54,918 nucleotides of DNA, taken from Temnopleurus reevesii (lineage: Eukaryota > Echinodermata > Echinoidea > Temnopleuroida > Temnopleuridae). This document shows, one piece after another, positions 1-11,686 of this stretch (its first letter is position 1; the number at the start of each line of letters is the position of its first letter). The notes below the pieces were generated by a model, which did no database searches, had not been told where the DNA came from, and was given only the letters and a program-made list of their open reading frames with translations. A program made the translations under genes and the position numbers. The DNA is taken from contig BQKZ01000796.1 in NCBI GenBank assembly GCA_036244855.1, forward strand, positions 8,696-63,613, given 5' to 3'.

Positions 1-945
1 ATTTTCAGATGGTGTCTAATGATTACATCGTGGAAGAACCCGCTCGCCTGCTGCAAGAAAATTGATTGTAAATCAGCCAAGACGCCTAAGTCGGGATACT
101 TTCATCAGTTTCCAGAGCTTTCGAGGTTAAGGTTATTAGATACGTAACACTTCGGGCAAAATGAAACACTGGTTCGAGGAGTTTATTAGTTGAGCCTCTG
201 TTATTTAGAAAATATGAGGTGTTTTAATCATAGAATACAATTGAAACAGTATTGTAAAGCACCCGAGGTGGAAATCCAATACTGGTCCGAAATAATTTAT
301 ATATCAGTTTCAGAAAAATGCTAAGGATACGATATACGTTATAAACTTATGGCTGATTTAAACTTGAAAACGGGTTCGTTTGTACGAGATTGAATCATTT
401 AATTGTCGAATTAGTGTCGTTATTATTTTGGGGGGAGTGATTTTGATTACTTTTCGGATATGGACAAATAAAATGTACATTTCATCATTAATCTAACAAT
501 TTTTGTATAATGCAAGTATAATTCAATAATACCCGCCCATTTACCGCGGTGATAATCTGGTGGGATGGATAAGCATCAACAACAATAATTAGAATTCCAA
601 TTGAAATTTTGGAAACATTTATGAAAATATCCTAAAACATAAGAGTATACTATTAACTCCATATCGGTATGAAACAAACAAGCATATCATTCATCGTTTC
701 CGAGAAATTTGTTATGATTGAGATCGTTAGACATACTCCCTGGAACGTTTGGAATTCAGCAATATGAAGTATGAAGTTGTAAAATTATAAAGTATCTATA
801 TCTCATTTGTGTATGTAAATATGAGTCACTTGACTTTCGAAACACTGTGCAGATTCGTAATAAAACATGTCCATTTTCTTTTTGTATATAAAGGTATTTT
901 GAATAACAAAAATACGACGTGTTTTACAACTGGAAAGCATGTAAA
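1..945. other. AT-rich stretch with no recognised feature
   Basis: I see no long open frame, repeat or splice-bounded exon here. The base composition is like that of the other intronic or intergenic parts of the window. Confidence 0.5.
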
Positions 946-1254
946 GGTGTGGTCACACTGGCCGAGCAGAGCTGTAGCGGTTCTTTAGCGGTAGGAATTT
1001 AGTCTGAAAGGAGAGACCCTAGTGTTTCGGTATGTGCTTTTGCAGAGCGTGATATAGTGTATGCATTGTGTGATTACATCACACACAACATTGTTCCTTC
1101 CTACAACCTAGGGTAAGGCAAAAACAATTCAGTGTGTCACGTAGTGAAAGGTTGCATACTCTGTATCATGCTCACACAGAAAGTTTAGGGTCTGTACTTG
1201 CAGACTACGCTAAAGGACCGCTACAGCTCCGCTCGGCCGGTGTCACCACACATT
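946..1254. mobile_element. 309-bp hairpin MITE-like element
   Basis: The two ends are inverted copies of about 45 bp: the left end reads TGTGGTCACACTGGCCGAGC and the right end, reverse-complemented, reads TGTGGTGACACCGGCCGAGC. Both continue into GAGCTGTAGCGGT and CTTTAGCG. The inverted similarity runs on inward at lower identity (GAGACCCT on the left, AGGGTCTG on the right), so most of the element folds back on itself. It has no coding capacity. The class is unknown and no clear target-site duplication is visible. Only one copy was found in the window. Confidence 0.75.
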
Positions 1255-1634
1255 TAGCATAATAGCCGCGAGAGCGTTGTTATCAACCCACTACATCGCC
1301 CGAGGAGGGATAGTTCATTTTCCAACCGTCAAAGTTCCAATGTTCATGCTTCTGTTATTCCGATGAAACAACCTTTTATCAATGTCATGCAGATCGGCAA
1401 GAAAACAAATCAAATAAACTAAAGTTCCATCTCATTTCACTCATTAGTGCATCTTTGGAAAGTCTTGAGGGTAATTATTCTCCAGAAAAGAAGCCTCTCT
1501 CGGCAAAATGTTTGTTTTATTATTCTAATTTTAATTTTTTTTAAAGCAGAATTTATTGCTCGAACCATTTTTCCTAAAGTAGTTGACTACCACCTGTGGT
1601 TTCTATTTCATGTGGTGTATTTTCTTATGATTGG

Positions 1635-1920
1635 AGGCGCCATGGTGTAGTGGCCGTGACTCTCGCCTTACAACTAGAGGGTCGTAGGTTCGAATCCTAC
1701 CCATGGCGTCAATTTCCTTCAGCAAGAATTTCATCCACATTGTGCTGCACTCAACCTAGGTGAGGTGAATGTGTACCTGGCAGGAATATTTATTCTTTGA
1801 AATGCCAAGTGTGCCGTGAATTGCTGCCGGGCTAAAGTCAGGGTAAAGCGCCTTGAGCACTCAGCATAGTGGATACGTGCGCTATATAGATTGCATGTAT
1901 TATTATCATTATTATAAATC
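1635..1920 (+). mobile_element. tRNA-derived SINE, near-complete copy
   Basis: The head (1635-1710) is tRNA-like. A 7-bp acceptor stem pairs GGCGCCA with TGGCGTC (one G-T pair), the A box is TGGTGTAGTGG, the B box is GGTTCGAATCC and a T stem GTAGG/CCTAC is intact. The anticodon arm is aberrant, so this is unlikely to be a functional tRNA gene. A roughly 190-bp body follows with blocks shared by the other copies (TTGTGCTGCACTCAACC, GGTGAGGTGAATG, GATACGTGCGCTATATA), then a short tail of TATTATTATCATTATTAT. Transcription would be by RNA polymerase III from the internal boxes. This is the best-preserved of the four copies in the window. Confidence 0.88.
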
Positions 1921-2338
1921 AATCTTCGTATCATCAACATTCCTTCCTAATAATACCCAACTCAGTTTTGCACAAACACAGAATGAATAGTACGAATGTT
2001 AATTTGAAGAAAGGGGATTTACTTTCAGATATGATTATCCTACTAACGATGTTTATCGAATAAGAAAATCCCAAATGAGACACATTACAATACCCTTTGA
2101 CGTCATAAAGTCACTAATTATGGCGTATTACAGTGCGAAAGTTTCCCCCAAAGCAATCGTTTTCATTGCTCTCCTGTTTATAAATAGCTGTGTAGGGTTT
2201 TCAATAAGAACAAAAAAAAACCTCCGTTTGAATTTTATATTTTTTGAGATTCACATTACGGTATAAGCTAAAAAATGTGCTTTAATGGAGTAATTAGCAA
2301 ACAATCATCAAAGATGTTTATTTAATAAAAAGTGGTGA

Positions 2339-2339
<1 letters not shown>
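1921..2339. other. stretch with no recognised feature
   Basis: AT-rich sequence between a SINE and a trinucleotide repeat; nothing supported. Confidence 0.4.
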
Positions 2340-2389
<50 letters not shown>

Positions 2390-2404
2390 TACTACTACTA
2401 CTAC
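2340..2404. repeat. (CTA)n microsatellite
   Basis: About 21 tandem CTA units with one T interruption. Confidence 0.97.
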
Positions 2405-5077
2405 CAATATAATCATTCGAAGTTATTAAGCTCACACTATCTTTTATAGAAAGGGGGGGGGGGGCGCAATGACTATGATTCCCAGCATTGAAATACAAGT
2501 CAAAGAGTGTGATCCATTGCCACCATGGCTGCTTAATCTTTCGACTTTTTTCGCATTTTGAAATTGTGAATTTGTATTATCAGGACATTGATGCAAAACA
2601 ACAAATCATGTATTTGCCTGTACAGATGTATTCGAATGAATGAATAAATTAATAATGAATGAATTAGCTTCAAGAAATAAATTATTTATTCTAAAAAATG
2701 CTTCCAAATATGGAAGCAATTTGGTTTACTTTCGTAAGAAAAAAAGGTATCACTGTCGTACCAGCGGGTTCCAACTGGATCAGATGGTGCGTTGCCCTCA
2801 CTTTCAAGGGAAAAAGAAGAAAAAAAAATACACCTTTCTTCCTCGTAAGTAAAAAGAGAGTGCCTAGGCGACATTTTTCTCCTCTGGTATAAAATCGATC
2901 ATGCCTGAAATTTTAATGTAAAACCAATCGATCGCTATGTTTTTGTAACTGTGATAGCTGGGCGGGACAGAGAGTACGCGTGACTCCTTAATGAACAGTG
3001 CACCAGGCAGGCTCGTGCGGCGCTTATTAACTCTTCTTTGCACTAATACCTGCGCGATTGATCGACCAGCTGCTATCACCGTCCCGCGCATTAACCCATC
3101 ACCTCTTCAGCCGGGCGATGCAACTTGCGTAACGCTATGCCATAAGTGAGTATGACATTGGATGGGTTAATGCTTAAAGATAGAATATTGCGGGAAAGGG
3201 ATCATGGGAAGGCGAGAAGCGAGCCCGTGTCAAAATTATTTGAGCAAATATTTATTATGCGAGGGATCCTTATTCTTGCGCATCCGCTATTCTAGTTTAT
3301 TTGACCTTGTTTTTTCCCTTTCTATCTCTTTTCACCTCTCCATCGTAATTTCTCTGAAGTCATCCATATCTCTTTTTACTATTGACTTCCAGTCTGCATT
3401 TACACTCGATCCATCTTTTGAGATACATTGGTAAAGGAAAACTTTTTTTCATACATCTTTCTCTTTACTTTTTAAGTGTAACAATCCATCTTTCAGACAT
3501 ATCAAACAAAGCGTTGTGCTAAGAAAGGCAGTCACGGTTTTCCTCTGAAAAAAGGAATGGGTAAAAGAAAATATAGGAAAATCTGTAATCCCCCATTTAT
3601 GCTTTCGGGTTTAGCTAGTTTCATTTTCTTGCTCTTGTGTGAGTTTATTTCACCCCTTATAGGGCAGTAGGATTCGTGTTATCATCAGAATCAGCAAATG
3701 TCTTCCTCTTATCGACAGTTAGGGATATCTAGATGGCCCCAAATCCAATGCTGGATGCTATCACCTACATGTATGTGGTTGCTTTGAATACAAGCTTGTT
3801 AGAATAATGATGTTACATCATACCCTGTGGACCAGTTCGTTTTTATTATTAATAATATTAATAAACCCAATCATACACATAATATATCCACAAATGATGA
3901 CCAAAAAATTATGTAGGTGCAAACACTGATCGTGTTATAGGAATTTGAAATTGTGGTATTCCGATTACCACAGATATCAAATGAAAACGTGTCTGCAATA
4001 TAGCGACTTTTATTTCAAATTCGAAATCTTCTTATAGAATCTGATGAATGTTGTATTACTTTGATGTATTGTAAGAATTCAAGTCTGTTCTTATGCTTTG
4101 AATTTGAAGAATAGATAATTGATTTGTAATGACATTGCTTGCATACGTTTCCCGCCCGGGAATAAACTCTAAACACCCAATAACTATGATGCTTAGAAGG
4201 AAATATTTGGTTGCCCAATAAGACAAGTTTTGGAGAGAGGTGTCTTTGGATCGCAAAAATGTTTTAATTCTCTTTTAAAGGTTCATTGTTTTATATCTTC
4301 AAAAAATATTAGGTTGCTAACTCGGCAGAACAAAATGACATTGATATCCATTTGAAAATAATGACTGATGGGCCATTAAATTGTAATAAACCAATATCAA
4401 TAATTCTTTTACAGAATTTATACTTCTTATTCTTTATTGGAATGAAAGCATAAAAGGGTAATCAGATCGCATCAAATTTAGCCAATCAGTCGTTGGAGGA
4501 CAACCAAACATATTTTCCTTTGCCTTAAAAGGGATCACGTGACTCCATCCTGGGTCTGTATACAATGTACATCAATCATGTGACTGATATCTATTTCCCA
4601 GAAGGCTTTAGCACTATCATCCAAGGCGCCAAAACGGGTGATATAGGTCGCATAAATTCCACATCACCCCCGCGCCCAATAAAACATTCTTTGTTCAATT
4701 TGCGAATAACAAGAGATGATGTATAAATCATTATCGCTGGGCCCTAAATCCTTATAGTCAGAAGTGTGCAATAGAATTACTGAATTTGAATAAAATACGA
4801 CTATGAAGAGATGAAATGTAGCATAGTTTCGCCTCTTTCTTCACCAGGATTACGCCATTCTTTGTGAAGCTGAAATAAACTGTAAATGTATTTCACGAGG
4901 CGTTAAGTTAAAGAAAGTTTTCACGATTGGACATTAAGACGATCGGCAAAATTTCATCGATTTGGGCTACTGGTAATTAGCAAATACGCTCTGACTCATA
5001 ACAACAAAATTTAACAGCATTTTTTCTAACTCTAAATGCAATGATAAATTCTAAGGAGCAGCATTTGAAAGCGTCAT
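2405..5077. other. stretch with no recognised gene
   Basis: Contains a 12-base G run at 2453-2464 and some AT-rich sequence. GC rises around 2940-3120, where GCTGGGCGGGAC and CTGCTATCACCGTCCCGC hint at a weak inverted repeat. Short open frames here show no recognisable protein, and I saw no splice-bounded exon. Confidence 0.4.
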
Positions 5078-5316
5078 AAGGCCGACTCACAACTTTGCAA
5101 TTTAGCCTGCGTCGGTCCAGCGTTTTTGAAACTTTAAAACACTCCCCGAACGCACAGTGTACCAGATGTTGGACCAACGTTTGGGTTGCGTTCAAGGACC
5201 GCACGCCGAGCGTCAGTCCATCGTATGACCAGCGTCTTTATGCGTCTAGGGAGCGTTTGATTTTCGAAAACACTGGATCGAAGCACGCTAAAAACGCAAA
5301 GGTGTGAGTCTGCCTT
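5078..5316. mobile_element. nested-hairpin MITE (family M1), complete copy
   Basis: The ends are inverted: AAGGCCGACTCACAACTTTG on the left, and the right end reverse-complements to AAGGCAGACTCACACCTTTG. Just inside are the family landmarks GCCTGCGTCGG and CCAGCG. The middle holds a second inverted repeat (GGACCAACGTTTGGGTTGCG against CGCCGAGCGTCAGTCC), giving a hairpin within a hairpin. There is no coding capacity. The family recurs at 6108, 10512, 22251, 31582 and 33450. Confidence 0.85.
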
Positions 5317-5506
5317 AATGTGGTAAAAAAAAAGGGCACACCTTTTGCAACAGATAAGGACTGAATCAATCGAAAAAAGCACGATAACATTATGACCGGC
5401 CCAATACTTTTTACAAATCAAGATACTTAGAACTGCATGTTCTTGGTTATTAAGAGGGAAAGGTCAAATACAGAACGACATCTTTAATGTCACTGTATAT
5501 CAAGAC
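5317..5506. other. short spacer with no recognised feature
   Basis: No element or open frame that I can support. Confidence 0.4.
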
Positions 5507-5509
5507 AAG

Positions 5510-5656
5510 GGCCCCGTAACATAAAGATTTGCGATAAATCGCTATTTGATTTTGCGATCAATTGCAAACTTTTGTACGTGATTTGCCATAGACTTGCGAT
5601 TGATATCGGTCGCTATCAGATAAGCAATTAATCGCAAACCTTTATGTTACGGGGCC
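5510..5656 (+). mobile_element. 147-bp hairpin MITE (family M2, GGCCCCGTAACA ends)
   Basis: Terminal inverted repeats GGCCCCGTAACATAAAG and CTTTATGTTACGGGGCC bound a short AT-rich core with GATTTGCCATAGACTTGCG. The element is flanked on both sides by AAG (5507-5509 and 5657-5659), a candidate 3-bp target-site duplication. A 3-bp duplication fits PIF/Harbinger-type mobilisation, but that assignment is inference. A second copy lies in the opposite orientation at 37023-37169. Confidence 0.85.
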
Positions 5657-5659
5657 AAG

Positions 5660-6107
5660 ATCAGATTTACAATGAGGAAGGGTCGCTCCGGGGCACAAGG
5701 TTGGAAATAGTCTATTCAGCAAGAAAAAATAGTTTTTATGAGATCGGAAAAAATGAATGGTACAATACTCANAGTATGTACATACATCGGCGAACTAATA
5801 CGGGTTCTGAAGAGGCGTGCGACTCGCAGCGTCTGTAAGGGCTAAGAAAGCAACTACTTCAGACCTAATATCGGATGATCGGCTAGAATTTCAAAGAGGG
5901 ATCATAGCGGGATACGAGGAACAAACTTGGCGAGTGTTACGCTCACGGAATACCTGACTTGGGCCCGGGTTCGCTGCACTCCGGTGGTGCGACGTCTTTC
6001 TTGTGTACACCTAGGAAGGATGCAAACTAACTGCAACATTGGGAGCACATTCAAAGGTATTATATTGCATTAGTTTTTAAAGGAATAATATATAGGAACT
6101 TTTCATA
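5660..6107. other. stretch with a single-N position at 5772
   Basis: A single N at 5772 may be an ambiguous base or a contig join. Unlike the Ns at 41287, 49618 and 50969, it is not flanked by duplicated sequence. Nothing else was recognised. Confidence 0.4.
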
Positions 6108-6330
6108 AAGGTGCAAACTCACACCTTTGCGTTTTTACCCTGCGTCGATCCAGCGTTTATTTTTTTTTAAATTAAAAACAATTCATGGACGCACCGAACC
6201 GCAGGTAATGGACTAACGTTTGGGGTACGCCCTCGAGCGTAAGCCGAACGTCAGTCCACCGTCTGATCCGCGTAGACTGTGCGATCAGGGAGTCAGCCTT
6301 CAGAAGAAAAAAAATTAAACGCTGGGTTGA
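6108..6330. mobile_element. family M1 MITE, right end degraded
   Basis: The left end matches the family (ACTCACACCTTTGCGTTTTT, then CCTGCGTCGATCCAGCG). The core has GGACTAACGTTTGGGGTACG against AAGCCGAACGTCAGTCCACC. The copy stops at AAACGCTGGGTTGA, so the outer part of the right terminal repeat is missing. Confidence 0.75.
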
Positions 6331-9207
6331 GGGTTTCTAAACCTCGCCATAACGTAAAGTTCCAAACCAGACGCTCTATCGACCGAGATGTATTTACACC
6401 TTTTCATGCCGATGGACATTATGGCGTCAGAACTATATGTGATACCTTGTGAATTTACCAATCGTTCGAAAACATTGACAAGCTCACACGATATATCCTT
6501 TAGTTTGGAATGAAGCGATTCTTTATGGCCAAAGCACAAAAAGGGGCTCTCTCAGTGTGCCAACATTCAAGGGTGTACCCCTTTTCTATTTAACGAGTAT
6601 TAAAAGCCCATTGCACAATTTAGCATATAGATCTTGGTCTTAAAGGTATAGATTCGTAATGACCGGAATGCAGAAAGTGATGTAAAACGAGCTGATGTAT
6701 TCACAAGTTGCTTTACATGCCTAAATATATCTGTGTATGGTATTAGGAGTAAATTTTTGCTCGCATTCTGTGTATTTTGCGTCGAACACGTCAATCAGCC
6801 ATTATTCCTACAGTGTGCTAAGTGCTTTTGCACGGGGGATCGGGAGCGTCGGCCTGAAATGAGCGGTGCGATCGGTGGTATTGCCATGATTGTCGGCGGT
6901 GTGTGAGTTCACATTCATTTTGTACGTGAAGCATGTTGTGTAAGGGAGAACGGCTGCAGCATGATTTTTTATTTTGCGATAATTAAGCCATTTCTAGGTC
7001 GATTTCATTAAAACAAACTATGAACATGCTCTAATTTACTATTGAAAAACTGCATTAAGGTAATAATTTTACTGCAGCTCGCAAACTAGTTAAATATCTG
7101 AAGCGCCCTCCTCCCAAAACCGGTCTATCGCTTTAAGCAACACCACATCCAAGTATATCAAAAGGTCGTTAAACTTATTTAGAGTGCAGGTGTCAGCATC
7201 ACTCTCGATACCAATTCAATAACGAATTGATGAATAAATGATCAAAGATAACTTGATGAAATAAGTAAATGGAAGGATAAGCAACAATATTGTGCTACCG
7301 CTTAAAACATTACCACTATAATCATATACAGCTAAATACGGTACATCTAACTTAACTATTGAGGTAATTCAAGCTCCCACACTCAATTCCACTCTCAAAG
7401 CCTTTAACTTTGAAACGCACAGTGAATATTTGAAACCAGAGTAAGTCATCGAAATGACATTATAGCCCTCCAGCACATGGTTCTGCGAAACATTTGCCGG
7501 CGAATCAGAATTGATTATTGAGCTATGTATAATTGGTTGGTCGATCTTTGACCTATGTCTCGGATCGGGTCCTCAAAGATCTAGTTTTCGGGATTCACCA
7601 AAACTATTTTGGTCAATCGGTAATCAATAGTATATGTTTCGGGGTGTCTGGAAATATGTGGCAGTTAATTCAAAATGTCAGAAAAGTCGATTCTGAGGGT
7701 CTATATCATAGGAGCTTTCTAATAGGTAAGGGTGGTGATGTCGTCTTATTTAGATGGAAATAGTTCGTTTAACTTTATTCTGCTGTTAATAGAAGAGTCG
7801 ATGTATAATTGTAGAAAATTAAAAAAAAATTAGGCCTTTATTTGTAGTACACAAATCATATTGAGACATATGAATTAAATTTTGATTAACAGACACACTG
7901 CTTTTTAAGAAGATTATTCAAACGTTACATATAAAGCGACAATTTTTTTTCCGCGATCAAGTTTACGGGCGAAAAAAGCACATATTTGCTCTTTTTCTGT
8001 ATTAAAAAAGGAAAGATGAAAAAAATACAGGAGAAAATACATAAAATCCATAAAAGTGGAAAAGACGGCAGCCCTACCCCGCAGACAAGCACCGAATTTC
8101 GTCCCCAGCGTCTTAAATTTGATATAACCGGTGCGGTTTTTTCCCGCCCTTTTACGTCATCAACCTGTCACAGACGATCGCCTGGGGGCCAAATTATGTT
8201 GTTCGTTGGCGCGCTTTTGTTAGTCAGCTTGAATTCATGTCAATTGTTGGGTAGAACGGCTTTGGACGATTGGAGATGTGAGAAAAAGACCGACCGCTTC
8301 TGCTTCTCATCGTGACCAGCACCTGCGAGAAGGGTTTAGAGCTGCGATTATGATGCCCCTGTCACACTGAATGACCAGTAACGATATGAAAATGGAAATT
8401 ATTTGTATATTTTTTTGTATATATGATGGGAATCTTCAGAAAAATTCTGACGGAGTTCCCAGTGCATTGTAGTTACTCAGATCGGTTCTTTGAACTGATA
8501 TGTATAATGATTCACTAACGCTCAAGCTATGCATTTCGAAATGCATTTGAAATTAGAAATATCAAAAGACAATTTGAATGCATTCGGGACTGCTCGATTC
8601 CTGCTTTCTAAATGCTCCAAAGACGCTCTGAAAGCAGTTAGATCAGTCACATTGACTCGCTTAAAATACATAAAATGAATTACCGGCTGAAAAGCCTAAC
8701 TTTTAATTTACACTGATCTATTAAGTACCTACTGCTAGTAAATTTTTATGTGAATACACCAATAAATAAATAATTATTCTTGCAACAATTCTTGGGGTGT
8801 GCTTAATCTGTCTTTAGAGTTACGCATGACCAAACAAAATGATTGGTGACCCTTTCTCGGGTTACAGATCAGTAGCATATATCATCGGGTGCAGAAAAAG
8901 GATAATTTTTTGTGTAGAGTCTCTCATGGCTTTAGGAAATACAAACCAGGTCAATATCGTGTCGCTATAGAGCCATGGTCAAGGGCCCAAACAATGTCTA
9001 GAGCTGTGAATAAGGCGGAAGTGCTGTAACCACAAAAGCCTCTGAAGATTCAGCTCATGTCCTTGAAGACCCATCTAAAACGAACACAAACATGCACGCC
9101 GAGTTTTGTTTCTTGCATGAACAAATATGCCTGGGATTAAGTCAAGGGTAATGAAACTGCAAGATTCAGTAATATTGTATGGCCTATCCGGGAAGATTTG
9201 TAGTGTC
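6331..9207. other. stretch with no recognised gene
   Basis: A perfect 18-bp palindrome ATGCATTTCGAAATGCAT lies at 8529-8546. A 109-codon open frame at 7986-8315 has no recognisable domain and AT-rich, non-coding-like composition. No repeat family of this window was seen here. Confidence 0.35.
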
Positions 9208-9300
9208 AACCAGGGGGTCGTAGGTTCGAATCCCACTCATCACGCTAGCTTCCATCAACAAGAAATATATCTACATTGTGCACTCTACCCAGGTGCGATT
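9208..9300 (+). mobile_element. SINE fragment (B box and proximal body)
   Basis: GGGGGTCGTAGGTTCGAATCC carries the B box of the SINE at 1635. The body then follows with ATCAACAAGAA, CTACATTGTGC and CCCAGGTG. The A-box half is missing and the body decays after about 90 bp. Confidence 0.75.
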
Positions 9301-10511
9301 CTGGACCGGTTGGAAGAGACCACAATTTGGTCAATTTAGCATGCACCATAACATGCCCTTCAGGCGTACTCCGTAAGTGACTGTAAAATGGGCATACACT
9401 GTATGTATGCATGCCTGATTCCAATAAACCGGGGGTCATAACCTGGATTCCTGATGATTCAGTTTAGCGATGAAATACAGGTTTGCATCTACACCCCTTA
9501 AGTGTGACCATGGACCTAGGAGAGGCCCCTGGTGTGACTGGGGTTATAAAGCAACAGTACTGTAGCAATATAAATCAGATGGCTATCAAAGAAAATTGAA
9601 TGGAATATTACGAGCGCGATAAATCTACCGCCATGACGAAATACACATGGGGAAATCAATTTGTAGGGAGTTGAGTGCAATGATCTTTTGTATGAGATAT
9701 GTGCATAACTATTGAAATCAATTTATACTGACCGGGCGAATGAAATGGAGGTGATAAAATTGCATTTGACAGAGGGCCGTATATTCTTATAATGGTATTA
9801 AATAGTCATGCATTGTGGCGCAATAAGACCACAAATGTGATCATGTTTTACACGACACTGTGCCATTTTGAATTTCAAATGCGATTGATTATTGCTAGGC
9901 TTATCTTCTCAATGCCTCTCTTGTCAGATAGCGTATAGGCTACATTAAGAGGTTAGTGGTTATTTGTTTTTGTCTATGTGAAATGATATCAATTGAATTT
10001 CAATTCGATATGATGTTGGCCTAACCTGCGAGTTCGAGTATGTGACTGGTACAATCAGCTTTATTTTAATGGATATAACATTACGAGCAAATTATATTTT
10101 TTCAAGATGTCTCCTCGACGATACATTCGCAGACAAGGACGTGTAATAAATGTAGGAATCGTGAGGAATGTAGGAATGCCAAAAAGACATTACCATAACC
10201 CATTATGAATGTCTTAGATTATTACTGACGTCGGCTGATTGAGAATAGTCAGAGTTTCACAAAATCATGGGCCAGAGTAGCAATTTAACCATGACATATG
10301 TGATGACTTCTGATCATGTTATACTTGTTTTAATTGATTTGAGAAGTACAAACATTCCAAAATTTTACTGTAAAAGAATAAATCCATGGTAGACGTGTGC
10401 TCGATTAAACTACAACCAGTGACAATCTGAAATTCATGTCCATATTGTAGCTCGTGATGAGCGCAATCTGCCTTTAAACTCGAGGTCAGTCTAACCCGTC
10501 ACGATGTCTAG
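9301..10511. other. stretch with no recognised feature
   Basis: AT-rich; no element, open frame or splice-bounded exon that I can support. Confidence 0.4.
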
Positions 10512-10814
10512 AGGCCGACTCACACCTTTGCGTTTTTAGCCTGCGTCGACCGACCGTTTTGGAAAATGAAAAGCGCTCCATTGACGCAAAAATACGCAGG
10601 TCATACGGTGAGCGGACGTTTGGCGTACGCTCCTTGAGCGCAAGCTGAACGTCAGTCCAACGTCTGATCAACGTCTGATCAACGTCTGATATACTGTGCG
10701 TCCAGAGAGAGTTTTTAATTTAAAAAAAAAAAAAAAACGCTCGGCCGACGCAGGCTAAAAANNNNNNNNNNNNNNNNNNNNNNNNNNNNNNCGCAAAGGT
10801 GTGAGTCGGCCTTT
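10512..10814. mobile_element. family M1 MITE with a 30-N gap
   Basis: Excellent terminal repeats: GGCCGACTCACACCTTTGCG on the left and CGCAAAGGTGTGAGTCGGCC on the right, the best match in the family. The copy is expanded relative to the ~240-bp norm by three tandem CAACGTCTGAT units at about 10658-10690, a homopolymer A run, and a run of 30 Ns (10762-10791) just inside the right terminal repeat. The gap probably arose because the hairpin resists sequencing or assembly. Confidence 0.88.
10762..10791. other. assembly gap, 30 N
   Basis: Undetermined bases inside the right arm of an M1 hairpin element. Confidence 0.99.
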
Positions 10815-10977
10815 AAACCCTGGATGTTTGGCGGGATGGAGGGTGTTCGTTCGGCCAGCTGCAAGCTTGCTCAGTAGGCTAGTCCTTGACAGGAGCTGCT
10901 GATGCCATCATGTACAAACCGCAGAAAAGAATGATGCAAGCCGAATTTACAACTCGCTTAAAACAGTAGCCTACTGA

Positions 10978-10996
10978 GGGAGGGAGAGAGATGGAT

Positions 10997-11028
<32 letters not shown>

Positions 11029-11058
11029 AAGAAAGACAGACAAGGAGGGAGGGAGAGG
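10978..11058. repeat. (GA)n low-complexity tract
   Basis: Purine-rich sequence with a pure GA core of about 12 units near 11006-11028. Confidence 0.9.
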
Positions 11059-11551
11059 GGTAGGGGCTAGAGCAAGAGCTGGGGATGGGGAATGGAACAC
11101 ATGCAGCGAGAGATAATAAAGGCGATCGATAAACCACAACATTTTCTATTCATGACGAACTTGAAAGTTGGCCTACTAAAGAAAACCACACATCCCATGA
11201 TGACAATCTATACTACGAGAGGTTATCCATCACTTGTAATATCTATGTAGAGTTCTTCAATAGTAGTTTTCTAAATTTCAATCATTCAATGTAACTCTAA
11301 AAACATCATCAGTTTTTGAGATATCAAAGCATGTGCATTGACTTATTGTTAATTTAACGAAAATAAAATCAATCTCATCGAATCTAGCTTAGCCCCCCTC
11401 CCAAAGAGAAGCTTTATTTATGTTCTGCCATCCCCTTGTACAACAGCGTCGGTCAGACAAATTGTTTATCTATCTTTATTTGTTGAAAGAACATTTCATG
11501 TAGAAAAGGAGAGAAAGTCCAAAATAACGTTGAAAAGGATATGAAATATTT
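11059..11551. other. stretch with no recognised feature
   Basis: Nothing supported beyond AT-rich unique sequence. Confidence 0.4.
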
Positions 11552-11686
11552 CCGTAAAATAAAGTGGTTCATGGGACAAGAGATCAGAATACGCCGTGTA
11601 TTGAACAGTGCGGACAAAACAACCACAAACCGTTTCCGATTTGAACAGCATTAGAAACGTGCATTGAATTGGCGTTCGATTTGATT
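11552..11686 (-). repeat. ~135-bp dispersed repeat (family R1), copy 1
   Basis: The reverse complement carries CGAACGCCAATTCAATGC, CAAATCGGAAACGGTTTG, CTGTTCAATACACGGCGTA and GTCCCATGAACCACTTTATT. The same blocks in the same order occur on the plus strand at 16172-16305 and 20442-20570. It has no evident terminal inverted repeat or tRNA boxes, so its class is unknown. Confidence 0.75.

Noticed and set aside
1635..1710. Functional tRNA gene
   Set aside because: Acceptor and T stems are good, but the anticodon arm is malformed and the sequence runs into a repeated SINE body, so it is a SINE head.
10879..11142. Small membrane peptide on the minus strand
   Set aside because: The frame continues through a GA microsatellite and the hydrophobic C-terminal segment has no supporting context.
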